From an uncultured Eggerthellaceae bacterium (GTDB taxonomy: Bacteria; Actinomycetota; Coriobacteriia; Coriobacteriales; Eggerthellaceae): a DNA stretch of 11,422 bases. Both the position numbers and the translations under genes were made by a program. This document shows positions 1 through 6,192 of this stretch, piece after piece. The stretch lies in the NCBI GenBank assembly GCA_934630905.1, contig CAKTXN010000055.1, forward strand, positions 1 through 11,422. Direction: 5' to 3'. Below the pieces are notes generated by a model that was not told the DNA's origin, did not search any database, and was given only the letters and a program-made list of their open reading frames with translations. The stretch's first letter is position 1. Each line of letters opens with the position of its first letter.

Positions 1-459
1 GCGGCTGCTGCTCATGCTGCGATTAGCGTGGGCACTTCCTGCGCTGCCGCTTCGGGCGCTGCTTTCGGCGCGTGCACTGCGATTGCGTTCGGCGAAGCCG
101 TTTTTGCTGGTGGGGCGCATGGTTCTGCCAGCGCTTGCGCTGTCGGTGTCGCCAAAGCTGCCAAAAGAGCGGCTGCTTTGCGTTGGGTACGTGTAGTCCG
201 AAAGGGATGCGGAAGGCACGCGATTCGGCTCGTAAGCGAAATTGGTTTCTTGGCCGTCTTGCTGGCTCCAGCGGTCAAAATGTCCCGCTTGGCTTGAGCT
301 GCTATAGGCGCGATTTCTCTGTCCGGCCTGATAGTTTTGGCTGTTCCGGCGATTATCGCGGGAGGCGACCCTTCCGTTTTCGCGCACAGAAGCAGAGCCG
401 CGCAGTGCGCTGCCCCGTTTTACGTCGTCAAAAGACAGAATGTTCGCTTGTCGTGCCAA
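1..459 (-). CDS. Ser/Arg-rich hypothetical protein, probably disordered (3' end beyond left edge)
   Basis: This minus-strand frame is open from position 459 to the left edge, giving 153 residues with no stop. I start it at the TTG at 459-457, because an AAGGGG ribosome-binding site lies about 7 nt upstream and the N-terminus MARQANILSFDDVKRG looks like a structured, conserved start. Nearby ATG-initiated frames are shadows. After about residue 16 the protein becomes low-complexity and hydrophilic, rich in Ser, Arg, Gly, Asn, Gln and Ala, with scattered aromatic residues (for example HFDRW at 60-64 and DYTYP at 88-92). This suggests an intrinsically disordered region, possibly binding RNA, DNA or another partner. 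There is no signal peptide or membrane segment. I recognise no family. The frame is supported by its length and RBS and by natural codon choice, but the C-terminus is not visible, so function is unknown. Confidence 0.72.
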   Translation of the reverse strand, partial: MARQANILSFDDVKRGSALRGSASVRENGRVASRDNRRNSQNYQAGQRNRAYSSSSQAGHFDRWSQQDGQETNFAYEPNRVPSASLSDYTYPTQSSRSFGSFGDTDSASAGRTMRPTSKNGFAERNRSARAESSARSGSAGSAHANRSMSSSR

Positions 460-515
460 GGAAAAGCCCCTTTTTGCATTTTGCTTCGTTTTTTGGTGTG
501 TGTAATGCAAGAGCT

Positions 516-545
516 TTACTAGCATAGCACACGAGCCCGTTGCAA
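516..545 (-). promoter_or_regulatory. Putative promoter for the Ser/Arg-rich gene
   Basis: Read on the minus strand, TTGCAA (545-540) and TAGTAA (521-516) are 18 bp apart and lie about 57 bp before the TTG start. Both hexamers are imperfect matches to the housekeeping -35 and -10 consensus, so this is only a candidate. The remainder of the 460-642 stretch shows no gene. Confidence 0.3.
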
Positions 546-597
546 TGGTACGCGCCGCGGCGAAATCCATTCTTTTCTCCCTATTCTAGAAACGCGT

Positions 598-625
598 GAG
601 ACAAGCGCACTTTATTTGATAAAAT
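598..625 (+). promoter_or_regulatory. Putative promoter for tRNA-Leu
   Basis: GAGACA (598-603) and TAAAAT (620-625), separated by 16 bp, resemble a housekeeping promoter. A transcript would begin near 632, about 10 bp before the first base of the tRNA, which is typical for a stable RNA gene. Confidence 0.45.
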
Positions 626-642
626 GCCCTGTGGCTGTAAGT

Positions 643-701
<59 letters not shown>

Positions 702-726
<25 letters not shown>

Positions 727-791
727 GGTTTAAAAATTGGAAAGAAGACAACGGAACCATTGGGAAGGGCTTTCCTTCGGGGGCTCGAACC
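702..791. repeat. Inverted 12-bp copy of the tRNA T-arm
   Basis: GGTTCGAGCCCC at 702-713, the T-stem and loop of tRNA-Leu, recurs in inverted orientation as GGGGCTCGAACC at 780-791. If both are transcribed, the two could pair and compete with T-arm folding. Both lie in or beside the region bounded by the tRNA 3'-end direct repeats. Confidence 0.75.
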
Positions 792-813
792 GATGAGGTG
801 GAATTCCGTCAAG

Positions 814-837
814 AAAACGTGCCAGTGGCACGTTTTT
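814..837 (+). terminator. Strong intrinsic terminator inside the tRNA-associated interval
   Basis: AAAACGTGCC and GGCACGTTTT form a perfect 10-bp stem around the loop AGT, followed by a further T. The A/T ends make it potentially bidirectional. It probably ends the tRNA transcript, although it may have arrived with the inserted 190-bp unit. Confidence 0.8.
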
Positions 838-847
838 AGGAATTCGC

Positions 848-893
848 CCGACCGAGCTTGCGAGGGAGGGGTCGGTCTTTGCCGAAGGCAAAG
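848..893. repeat. Two adjacent hairpins between the tRNA 3'-end copies
   Basis: CCGACC (848-853) pairs with GGTCGG (870-875), and CTTTGCC (877-883) pairs with GGCAAAG (887-893) across a GAA loop. Neither has a T-tract, so these are not obvious terminators. Together with the terminator just upstream they make this short interval highly palindromic. Confidence 0.6.
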
Positions 894-896
894 CCG

Positions 897-921
897 GAGC
901 CCCTCCGCTCCTACCAGGTTT
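897..921 (+). repeat. Direct repeat, copy 2 (orphan tRNA-Leu 3' end)
   Basis: This is an exact 25-bp duplicate of 707-731. It carries the tRNA-Leu acceptor strand and CCA, but no 5' half of a tRNA lies upstream, so it is not a tRNA gene. The pair looks like attL/attR, or the product of a cassette duplication, with a 190-bp repeat-to-repeat distance. Confidence 0.9.
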
Positions 922-1008
922 GAAAATAGGGACCTTCCCCTCTTCGTCTTTTTGTTTTGCCCGCAATGAAGTCTTCGTAGGTCGCGACTTTTTCGAGATG
1001 AGCATAAT

Positions 1009-2067
1009 ATGAGCACCGACATCAACGATCTTATTTCTTTGAACGATAATCCTCCTGCCGATTTTCAGGAGTACCTTGATCAATACGCGGGCGTTATTGG
1101 CGATTTGGTGAATCGTTACATTCCCCACGGCGATCACCCCGACATGGATCGCTATCTGTACGGGCCGCTGATGAAGTACAGCAAGAACGGCGGAAAGCGT
1201 CATCGTCCGCTTATTGCTTTGGCGGGTTGCCTGGTTGTTGGTGGCGACATGAATAAGGCTATCAGTTCCGCGGCGGCCATCGAGCACTTTCACACCGCTG
1301 CGTTGATCCACGACGACATTGCCGACGAGGCCGAGCTGCGCCGCGGCGAGCCGTGCCTGCATTTGAGCGAAGGCCTGGGCCTTGCTCTGAACATGGGCGA
1401 CTTGGGGCTTTCCCTGGTCAACGGCACGGTAATCAACGATCCCACGCTTGACGACGCCGTGAAAGTACGCGTTGTGACCGAGCTCATTGAAATGACGCGC
1501 CGCACTATTGAGGGTCAGGCAATGGATATCGGCTGGGCGCGCGACGCTCGCTATGATATTACGCCCGAAGATTATCTGATTATGGCAACGCATAAGACCG
1601 CCCATTACAGCGGTGCGGTTCCGCTGGCTGTTGGCGCCATTGTCGGCGGCGGCACCGAGGCGCAAATCGAAGGTCTGCGCAACTTTGGCCTGGACACAGG
1701 CTTGGCCTTCCAGATCCAAGATGACCTACTGAACCTTATCGGTGAAGAAGAGTCCACCAAGAAAGACTTCCGCAGCGACATCACCGAAGGGAAGCGCACG
1801 CTGGTTGTGGTGCACGCGCTGCATCACGGTACTGAGCAGCAGCGCGCCCGCCTGGTTGAGATTCTGTCCAACAAAGAGAAGGACCCAGATGTTCTTGCCG
1901 AAGCGGTGGAAATCATGCAGGAAACGGGAAGCATTGAATACGCGCGCAATTATGCGCAGAACCTAACGAGCATTTCCAAGAATAGGCTTCTGGGTGTGGT
2001 TGACCCCAGCCCCGCTCGTGACCTGCTTGTTTCCATGGCCGACTGGTTTGTGAATCGTTTGGACTAG
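1009..2067 (+). CDS. Polyprenyl (trans-isoprenyl) diphosphate synthase
   Basis: The 352-residue protein belongs to the polyprenyl synthetase family, which condenses isopentenyl diphosphate with allylic diphosphates in the cytoplasm. Visible motifs are GGKRHRP at 61-67 (isopentenyl-diphosphate binding), the first Asp-rich motif DDIAD at 102-106 followed by RRGEP (111-115), HKTA at 195-198, and the second Asp-rich region FQIQDDLLN at 234-242 followed by KKDFRSDITEGKRT. The second motif reads DDxxN instead of DDxxD. Chain length cannot be read from the sequence with confidence; a role in menaquinone or undecaprenyl-type lipid supply is inference. The start is the ATG at 1009, with a weak GAGATGAG upstream. 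The next gene begins 4 bp after the stop, so the two are likely cotranscribed. No convincing promoter is visible in 922-1008. Confidence 0.95.
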   Translation: MSTDINDLISLNDNPPADFQEYLDQYAGVIGDLVNRYIPHGDHPDMDRYLYGPLMKYSKNGGKRHRPLIALAGCLVVGGDMNKAISSAAAIEHFHTAALIHDDIADEAELRRGEPCLHLSEGLGLALNMGDLGLSLVNGTVINDPTLDDAVKVRVVTELIEMTRRTIEGQAMDIGWARDARYDITPEDYLIMATHKTAHYSGAVPLAVGAIVGGGTEAQIEGLRNFGLDTGLAFQIQDDLLNLIGEEESTKKDFRSDITEGKRTLVVVHALHHGTEQQRARLVEILSNKEKDPDVLAEAVEIMQETGSIEYARNYAQNLTSISKNRLLGVVDPSPARDLLVSMADWFVNRLD

Positions 2068-2071
2068 CGTT

Positions 2072-2983
2072 ATGGAAACCGTTCGTTTGCAACATACAGG
2101 AGCAGCAGTTGAGGACGTTCAGCAGCGTTTGGTGCTGGCTGGTTTTCTGACCGATGCCGACGTTGATGGCGTCTATGGCGAAAAAACAGCCGCCGCGGTA
2201 AGCTCGTTTTGCCTTGCGCATGGCTTGCCGGCAACGGGCGAGGTCGATGAGAAAACGTGGTCTGCCCTGGTAGACGCATCGTATTCCATGGGCGATCGCA
2301 CGCTGTATCTGCGCATGCCGTTCTTCCATGGCAACGATGTACGCCAACTGCAACGCGCGTTGGGCGCGCTGGGCTTCGCGTGCAACGACGATGGTATTTT
2401 CGGCGCGTATACCGAAGCCGCGTTGCGCAAGTTCCAGCTGAACTTGGCTCTGTACGGCGATGGCATTGCGGGTGCCCAAACCTTCCGCGCTATTCGCAAC
2501 CTGCGTCATTCTTGGGAAGGTAAGCCTGCGGCGGTTCCTGGCGCTCATCTGGGATTTTCTCGCGCAGCCGATGTCTTGGGCGAACACACGCTGTGTCTTT
2601 TCGGTACTTCGAAATTCACTCGCAGCGTGGCAAGCCGCATGTCGAATCTTGCGCTGGCAACGAATCCGAACTCGCACATCGTAAGCGCCGATTCACTGTT
2701 GGTGGCTCCCGGTCAGAATATGTGCTTCGTGCACCTTGTTTTGCCGGGCGAAGAGCGCCCTGTGCAGCAAAAAGCCGTTCCTGTGGTTCAAATGGACGAT
2801 GAAGAGGGCAGCTTGGCTTTGCGTATTGAGAACGCGCTGAACGCCGTAAAGGGCGATTCGCCGCGGCGCATTGCTATTCAATTGCCTGGCGAAGCATGGG
2901 AAGACGCAGGTGAGGCGCGTGCTGCACAGCATTATGCGGTCACGTTGCTCGATGCCTTGTGCCTTGCGCTTTCCAACGAATAA
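2072..2983 (+). CDS. Protein with two peptidoglycan-binding (PG_binding_1-like) repeats
   Basis: This 303-residue protein has two tandem repeats of the PG_binding_1 type. The first spans about 6-70 (VEDVQQRLVLAGF, DGVYGEKTAAAVSSF, TGEVDEKTWSAL) and the second about 82-144 (NDVRQLQRALGALGF, DGIFGAYTEAALRKFQ, DGIAGAQTFRAI). The remaining part, about 150-303, is not a recognised catalytic domain to my eye; it has an alternating strand/helix look that could be a degenerate or unusual hydrolase fold. There is no N-terminal signal peptide or membrane segment, so the protein would stay in the cytoplasm unless exported in an unknown way, which is odd for a wall-binding module. It starts 4 bp after the polyprenyl synthase stop, probably in the same operon. 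Possible links are to cell-envelope assembly, but that is only inferred from the domain and the neighbour. Confidence 0.88.
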   Translation: METVRLQHTGAAVEDVQQRLVLAGFLTDADVDGVYGEKTAAAVSSFCLAHGLPATGEVDEKTWSALVDASYSMGDRTLYLRMPFFHGNDVRQLQRALGALGFACNDDGIFGAYTEAALRKFQLNLALYGDGIAGAQTFRAIRNLRHSWEGKPAAVPGAHLGFSRAADVLGEHTLCLFGTSKFTRSVASRMSNLALATNPNSHIVSADSLLVAPGQNMCFVHLVLPGEERPVQQKAVPVVQMDDEEGSLALRIENALNAVKGDSPRRIAIQLPGEAWEDAGEARAAQHYAVTLLDALCLALSNE

Positions 2984-3127
2984 GCTAGCGAGCAAATTCA
3001 GCGATCAATAATCTAACGAATAAATCGGCTTCGTTCGCATTCCGTTCGCTTTCCGCTCAAAAAGAGGCATCAGTTCTGCCGAAGAGGCAAGATGTTGCCT
3101 ATATGTTTGTTTCCGCGGGTGCTTCCG

Positions 3128-3148
3128 CGCGTCTTTCACGCGTATAAT
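3128..3148 (+). promoter_or_regulatory. Promoter of the telA-like operon with overlapping inverted repeat
   Basis: A perfect -10 hexamer TATAAT lies at 3143-3148, about 70 bp before the telA-like start. The -35 is poor (TGCTTC at 3120-3125, 17-bp spacing). A short inverted repeat CGCGT-CTTTC-ACGCG (3128-3142) fills the spacer next to the -10 and could be an operator, so regulation by an activator or repressor is plausible. The rest of the 2984-3218 gap shows no gene. Confidence 0.5.
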
Positions 3149-3218
3149 GGAAGCGTCAAAATGCGCGCTGCGCGTATGGTGCCTGTGCGCTACCCCCATC
3201 GAACAAGGAGGCTGCTTT

Positions 3219-4391
3219 ATGGAAACCGAAAATCCTATGGAAGTTGAAGCGCAGGTCGTTCAAGATGCGCCCGCCGCGCCCGCAGTAGAGAACACCATTA
3301 CCGAATGGCAGCCTGACAAGGGGCTTATCCAGGTCAAGTCCACCGATGGCACGTCGCTGGCGGACATCAAGCTTACCCCCGAAGAGCTGGCGCTCATTGA
3401 CCAGCGCGCCACCGAAATTGACCTGACCGACAGCAACGTTATTGTCGAATTCGGCTCAAGCAGCCAAAAGAACATTGCGGACTTCTCCGATCACGCGCTT
3501 GAAAACGTCAAGACCAAGGATCTGGGCGAAGTGGGCGGCATGATTTCCACGCTGGTCACCGAGCTCAAGGGCTTCGACATTAAGGGCGAGGAAAAGGGCG
3601 GCTTTTTCGGTCTGTTCAAGAAGGCGCCGGCGACCATCGAGCGCATGAAGGCCAATTACGCCAAGGCAGAGGCAAACGTTGACAAAGTGTGCAACCAGCT
3701 TCAGGCGCACCAGAATCAGCTGAGCAAGGATATCGTGCTGCTCGATCACATGTACGACGCGAACCTGGATTACTACAAAGAGCTCACCATTTACATTTTG
3801 GCTGGTAAGAAGCGTCTTGAGGAAGAGCGTGCTGGCAAGCTGGTTGAGTTGAAGGCCGAAGCCGACCGCACGGGTGCCGTGGAAGACGCCCAGCGCGCCA
3901 ACGATTACGCGGGCCTGCTTGACCGCTTTGAGAAGAAGATCTTCGACTTGGAGCTCACGCGCGCCATTAGCATTCAGATGGCTCCTCAGATTCGCCTGAT
4001 TCAGAGCAGTGACATTGTGATGGTGGAAAAGATCCAAACCACTTTGGTGAACACCATCCCGCTGTGGAAGAACCAGATGGTTCTGGCCCTGGGCGTGGAA
4101 GACATGCGCCAGGCCACCGAAGCAACGCGCGCCGTTTCCGACATGACCAACGAGCTTCTGAAGAAGAACGCCGAAACGCTGAAGCAGGGCACTATTGCCG
4201 TTGCCGAGGAATCGGAGCGCAGCATTATTGAGGTGGAAACCATTCAGGAGACGAATCAGAAGCTCATCGAAACGCTTGAAGAAGTGCTGCGTATTTCTGC
4301 CGAAGGCCGCCAGAAGCGCGCCGATGCAGAATCTTCTTTGGGCCAGATTGAAGATGATTTGCGCGCAAAGCTTCTTGAAATTAAGGCATAG
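3219..4391 (+). CDS. Toxic anion resistance protein, TelA family
   Basis: The 390-residue protein matches the TelA family (PF05816), whose members are linked to tellurite and other toxic-anion or cell-envelope stress tolerance; the biochemical activity is not settled. The start is the ATG at 3219, preceded by AAGGAGG at a suitable distance. An ATG 72 bp upstream lacks such a site and would coincide with the -10. The acidic N-terminus (about 1-80) is followed by a long, mostly helical, coiled-coil-prone body. The family-typical stretch MVEKIQTTLVNTIPLWKNQM falls near residues 268-287, then VEDMRQATEATRAVSDMTNELL. Length agrees with B. subtilis YaaN (about 386). It has no signal peptide or membrane span, so it is cytoplasmic or membrane-associated through the downstream XpaC-like partner. 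Confidence 0.95.
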   Translation: METENPMEVEAQVVQDAPAAPAVENTITEWQPDKGLIQVKSTDGTSLADIKLTPEELALIDQRATEIDLTDSNVIVEFGSSSQKNIADFSDHALENVKTKDLGEVGGMISTLVTELKGFDIKGEEKGGFFGLFKKAPATIERMKANYAKAEANVDKVCNQLQAHQNQLSKDIVLLDHMYDANLDYYKELTIYILAGKKRLEEERAGKLVELKAEADRTGAVEDAQRANDYAGLLDRFEKKIFDLELTRAISIQMAPQIRLIQSSDIVMVEKIQTTLVNTIPLWKNQMVLALGVEDMRQATEATRAVSDMTNELLKKNAETLKQGTIAVAEESERSIIEVETIQETNQKLIETLEEVLRISAEGRQKRADAESSLGQIEDDLRAKLLEIKA

Positions 4392-4425
4392 TGCCTGATA
4401 ACAAAGGTAATAAGTATGCGCATTT

Positions 4426-4460
4426 AAGAGCCGCGGCCGATGTGTTGGCGGCGGCTCTTT
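4426..4460 (+). terminator. Hairpin between the telA-like and xpaC-like genes (weak terminator or attenuator)
   Basis: AAGAGCCGC (4426-4434) pairs with GCGGCTCTT (4451-4459), with further inner GCC/GGC pairing, followed by only a short T run. It may partly reduce transcription into the xpaC-like gene or stabilise the telA-like transcript. Confidence 0.45.
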
Positions 4461-4502
4461 ACGATGATTGCATCGAACGGAAAACAGACAGCAGGAGTTT
4501 CC

Positions 4503-5042
4503 ATGGGGCTGATTCTTAGTTTGGTTGTGGCGCTTGTCGCGATAGCGGGGCTTTCTGCCGGCGCTATCGCGCTGGGCCGCGCGGGGTCGAACGCCGAAAG
4601 ACGGCGACGCTTGCTTACGAGCGGCATAACATCCGAGCAAGACGCTAAGCTGCGCCAAGCAGAGCGCAGCCTCAGTCAATCGCGCCTGCAGCTTCATGGA
4701 TTGCGCGATGCGCAGCTTAGAAACGAAGCCACGGCGGCTATCGAGAAGGCGGGCAAGCTTATCGACGCCATGCGCAGTCAGCCCGAAGAGATTCGTCGCA
4801 ACAATCAGTTCTTTGCGTATTACGTGCCCACGCTTGATATTGTGTTGAAGAAGTATTCGGCGCTTGAGAACAGCAACACACTTGAGGGCGACGATCTTCT
4901 GCAGAAGACCAAGGGACATATGCAGGATATGGCGCGTGCGTTCGATTTAATGTGCGACAACATGTATAAAGATGAAGCGCTTGATTTGGATGTGGAAATC
5001 GAAGCCATGAAGATGTCGCTTAAACGCGAAGGGCTTTCCTAG
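4503..5042 (+). CDS. XpaC-like protein (5-bromo-4-chloroindolyl phosphate hydrolysis family)
   Basis: This 179-residue protein starts at the ATG at 4503, which has AGGAG 5 nt upstream; the earlier in-frame ATG at 4440 lies inside the preceding hairpin and is unlikely. Residues 2-27 form one hydrophobic segment (GLILSLVVALVAIAGLSAGA region), then a basic, coiled-coil-like helical region. The C-terminal half has the XpaC/PF10112 pattern: EEIRRNNQFFAYYVPTLDIV, KKYSAL, and a closing helix with DLDVEIEAMKMSLKREGL. In Bacillus xpaC sits next to yaaN, a TelA-family gene, and the same order here supports the call. The family name comes from a hydrolysis phenotype; no catalytic motif is apparent. It is probably a membrane-anchored partner of the TelA-like protein, possibly in envelope stress. 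Confidence 0.82.
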   Translation: MGLILSLVVALVAIAGLSAGAIALGRAGSNAERRRRLLTSGITSEQDAKLRQAERSLSQSRLQLHGLRDAQLRNEATAAIEKAGKLIDAMRSQPEEIRRNNQFFAYYVPTLDIVLKKYSALENSNTLEGDDLLQKTKGHMQDMARAFDLMCDNMYKDEALDLDVEIEAMKMSLKREGLS

Positions 5043-5079
5043 CTGGGAATTTTCGTTTAATTGCATTGCTTGAAGTAGC

Positions 5080-5114
5080 AAGGGGTCTTTCGCGATTTGC
5101 GAAAGGCCCCTTTT
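5080..5114 (+). terminator. Intrinsic terminator of the telA-xpaC-like operon
   Basis: AAGGGGTCTTTCGC (5080-5093) and GCGAAAGGCCCCTT (5099-5112) form a 14-bp stem with one G-T wobble and a GATTT loop, ending in TTTT. It lies 37 bp after the xpaC-like stop. Confidence 0.9.
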
Positions 5115-5131
5115 GCGTAGGCGACCTGCGT

Positions 5132-5161
5132 GGTTCGCGCGGGTCAGAACTTGCGCGAACC
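5132..5161. repeat. Inverted repeat between convergent genes
   Basis: GGTTCGCGC (5132-5140) and GCGCGAACC (5153-5161) make a perfect 9-bp stem with a 12-nt loop, 62 bp beyond the stop of the nitroreductase gene. It has no T-tract on either strand, so it may be a weak or factor-dependent end signal for the minus-strand transcript. Confidence 0.5.
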
Positions 5162-5223
5162 TTCCAGTGTGACATTGAGCGCTTTTGCGTACCGCACGGC
5201 TTGCGCGCCCTGCGCCCTGCACT

Positions 5224-5919
5224 TTATTTCCAGGAGAAGTTGTCCGCACCGGCGGCAAGCTCGAAATCATGTTTGACGATTCCCAGGTCGATTGTTGAGC
5301 AGGGCCCGCCTTTCGACACGGCGCTTACGGTTTCCCCGTCGTCTTCCAGCGTGAAGTAGAAGCTTTGTTGATTGATGGCGGTTGGTGCAAGGCAGGCCGC
5401 TTTCATGCCGCGTTTGAACCACGTGGGTGATGATTCGGATATATTCGAAAGGTCTTCCGCGGAGCGTGTTTTGCGTGATTTGCCAGGCGTTTCGCCCTTT
5501 CCTAACGAAATAACAATGCAGAGTTTTTGACCTTCGGGAATCATTTTGCGCACCACGCGTTTAGAAAATGTCAGGGCAACCCAGCAGGTGTTCAGCCCCA
5601 TTTCTTGCGCAAGCAGAACAAGCTCTTCACCGTAATACCCGCATTTTTCTTCCAGGTCGGCGGAATTCGGCCCCGCTAGCACAAGGTAATTGCTCACGCC
5701 GGTGAAATGCCCATAACGGGCTGCAAAATTGCTGAATGCTTTCGGCTCGTCCGTTACCAGGAAAATGTTCAAACCGCTTTCTTCGTTGCAGGCATCAATG
5801 CATGCTTGCAGCTTCTCTAACTGGGGTTTTGTGATATCCTCGGGTGTGTAGTTTCGTACAGAATGACGTGCTTCCATAAGATGGAGTATGTCGTTTGTCT
5901 GGTCGAAAAAATGTTTCAT
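5224..5919 (-). CDS. Nitroreductase family protein, TM1586-like
   Basis: This 231-residue flavin-type nitroreductase starts at the ATG at 5919, with GAAAGG 7 nt upstream; upstream extension of the frame has no supported start. The FMN-binding signature ARHSVRNY lies at 17-24 and the second half carries APTAINQQSFYF (178-189), where the family contacts flavin. The central part includes YYGEELVLLAQEMGLNTCW (95-113), typical of the family's core helix, and VISLGKG (136-142). The fold with an internal repeat-like second half resembles the TM1586 nitroreductase domain (PF14512). It would reduce nitro compounds, quinones or other acceptors with NAD(P)H in the cytoplasm; the natural substrate cannot be told. 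It is a single-gene unit, convergent with the xpaC-like gene and divergent from the cohesin-like gene. Confidence 0.92.
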   Translation of the reverse strand: MKHFFDQTNDILHLMEARHSVRNYTPEDITKPQLEKLQACIDACNEESGLNIFLVTDEPKAFSNFAARYGHFTGVSNYLVLAGPNSADLEEKCGYYGEELVLLAQEMGLNTCWVALTFSKRVVRKMIPEGQKLCIVISLGKGETPGKSRKTRSAEDLSNISESSPTWFKRGMKAACLAPTAINQQSFYFTLEDDGETVSAVSKGGPCSTIDLGIVKHDFELAAGADNFSWK

Positions 5920-5978
5920 AGTGTGCCTTTCAGATGGTGATGGCGTGACAGCAAGCGCTTTGCGATGCACGCAATTTT

Positions 5979-6056
5979 GAACAATTTGTGGCAAACGTCA
6001 CTTTTTATCCATTTGCGATTGTTCTTTTCCTAAAACAGAACAATTAGCGTTACTAT
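5979..6056. promoter_or_regulatory. Divergent regulatory region with GAACAAT/ATTGTTC operator-like half-sites
   Basis: ATTGTTCT (6018-6025) and AGAACAAT (6037-6044) form a perfect 8-bp inverted repeat with an 11-bp spacer. A third half-site GAACAAT lies at 5979-5985. A plus-strand -10-like TACTAT follows at 6051-6056, so the inverted repeat would overlap the -35 region of the surface-protein promoter; the nitroreductase promoter should lie in the same gap. Dyads with this geometry often bind dimeric HTH regulators, but no regulator gene is present here. The 5920-6192 gap holds no gene. Confidence 0.5.
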
Positions 6057-6192
6057 AGCGCTACTGTTTGCGGGATATGTGCGCATCATTGCCCGCTTAT
6101 TGTATCGCTGGCGTTCGTTGTTCGCCTTGCGCGGGGGAGTTTTTGCGCAGGATTTTAACAGGCGCGACGGACCGATTTTCAAGGGAGTGCCC

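Noticed and set aside
897..921. Second tRNA-Leu gene
   Set aside because: Only the 3' T-arm/acceptor part is present; no D-arm, anticodon arm or 5' acceptor strand precedes it.
730..1719. Long minus-strand frame (329 codons)
   Set aside because: It lies antisense to the polyprenyl synthase, which has clear catalytic motifs, and its translation shows no family pattern.
3005..3199. Small minus-strand frame (64 codons) in the gap before the telA-like gene
   Set aside because: It covers the telA-like promoter, lacks a convincing RBS and has no recognisable sequence features.
3456..4919. Minus-strand frame of 487 codons over the telA and xpaC-like genes
   Set aside because: The opposite strand encodes two recognisable families with good ribosome-binding sites. 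The antisense product is Leu/His/Arg-rich, as expected of a shadow frame.
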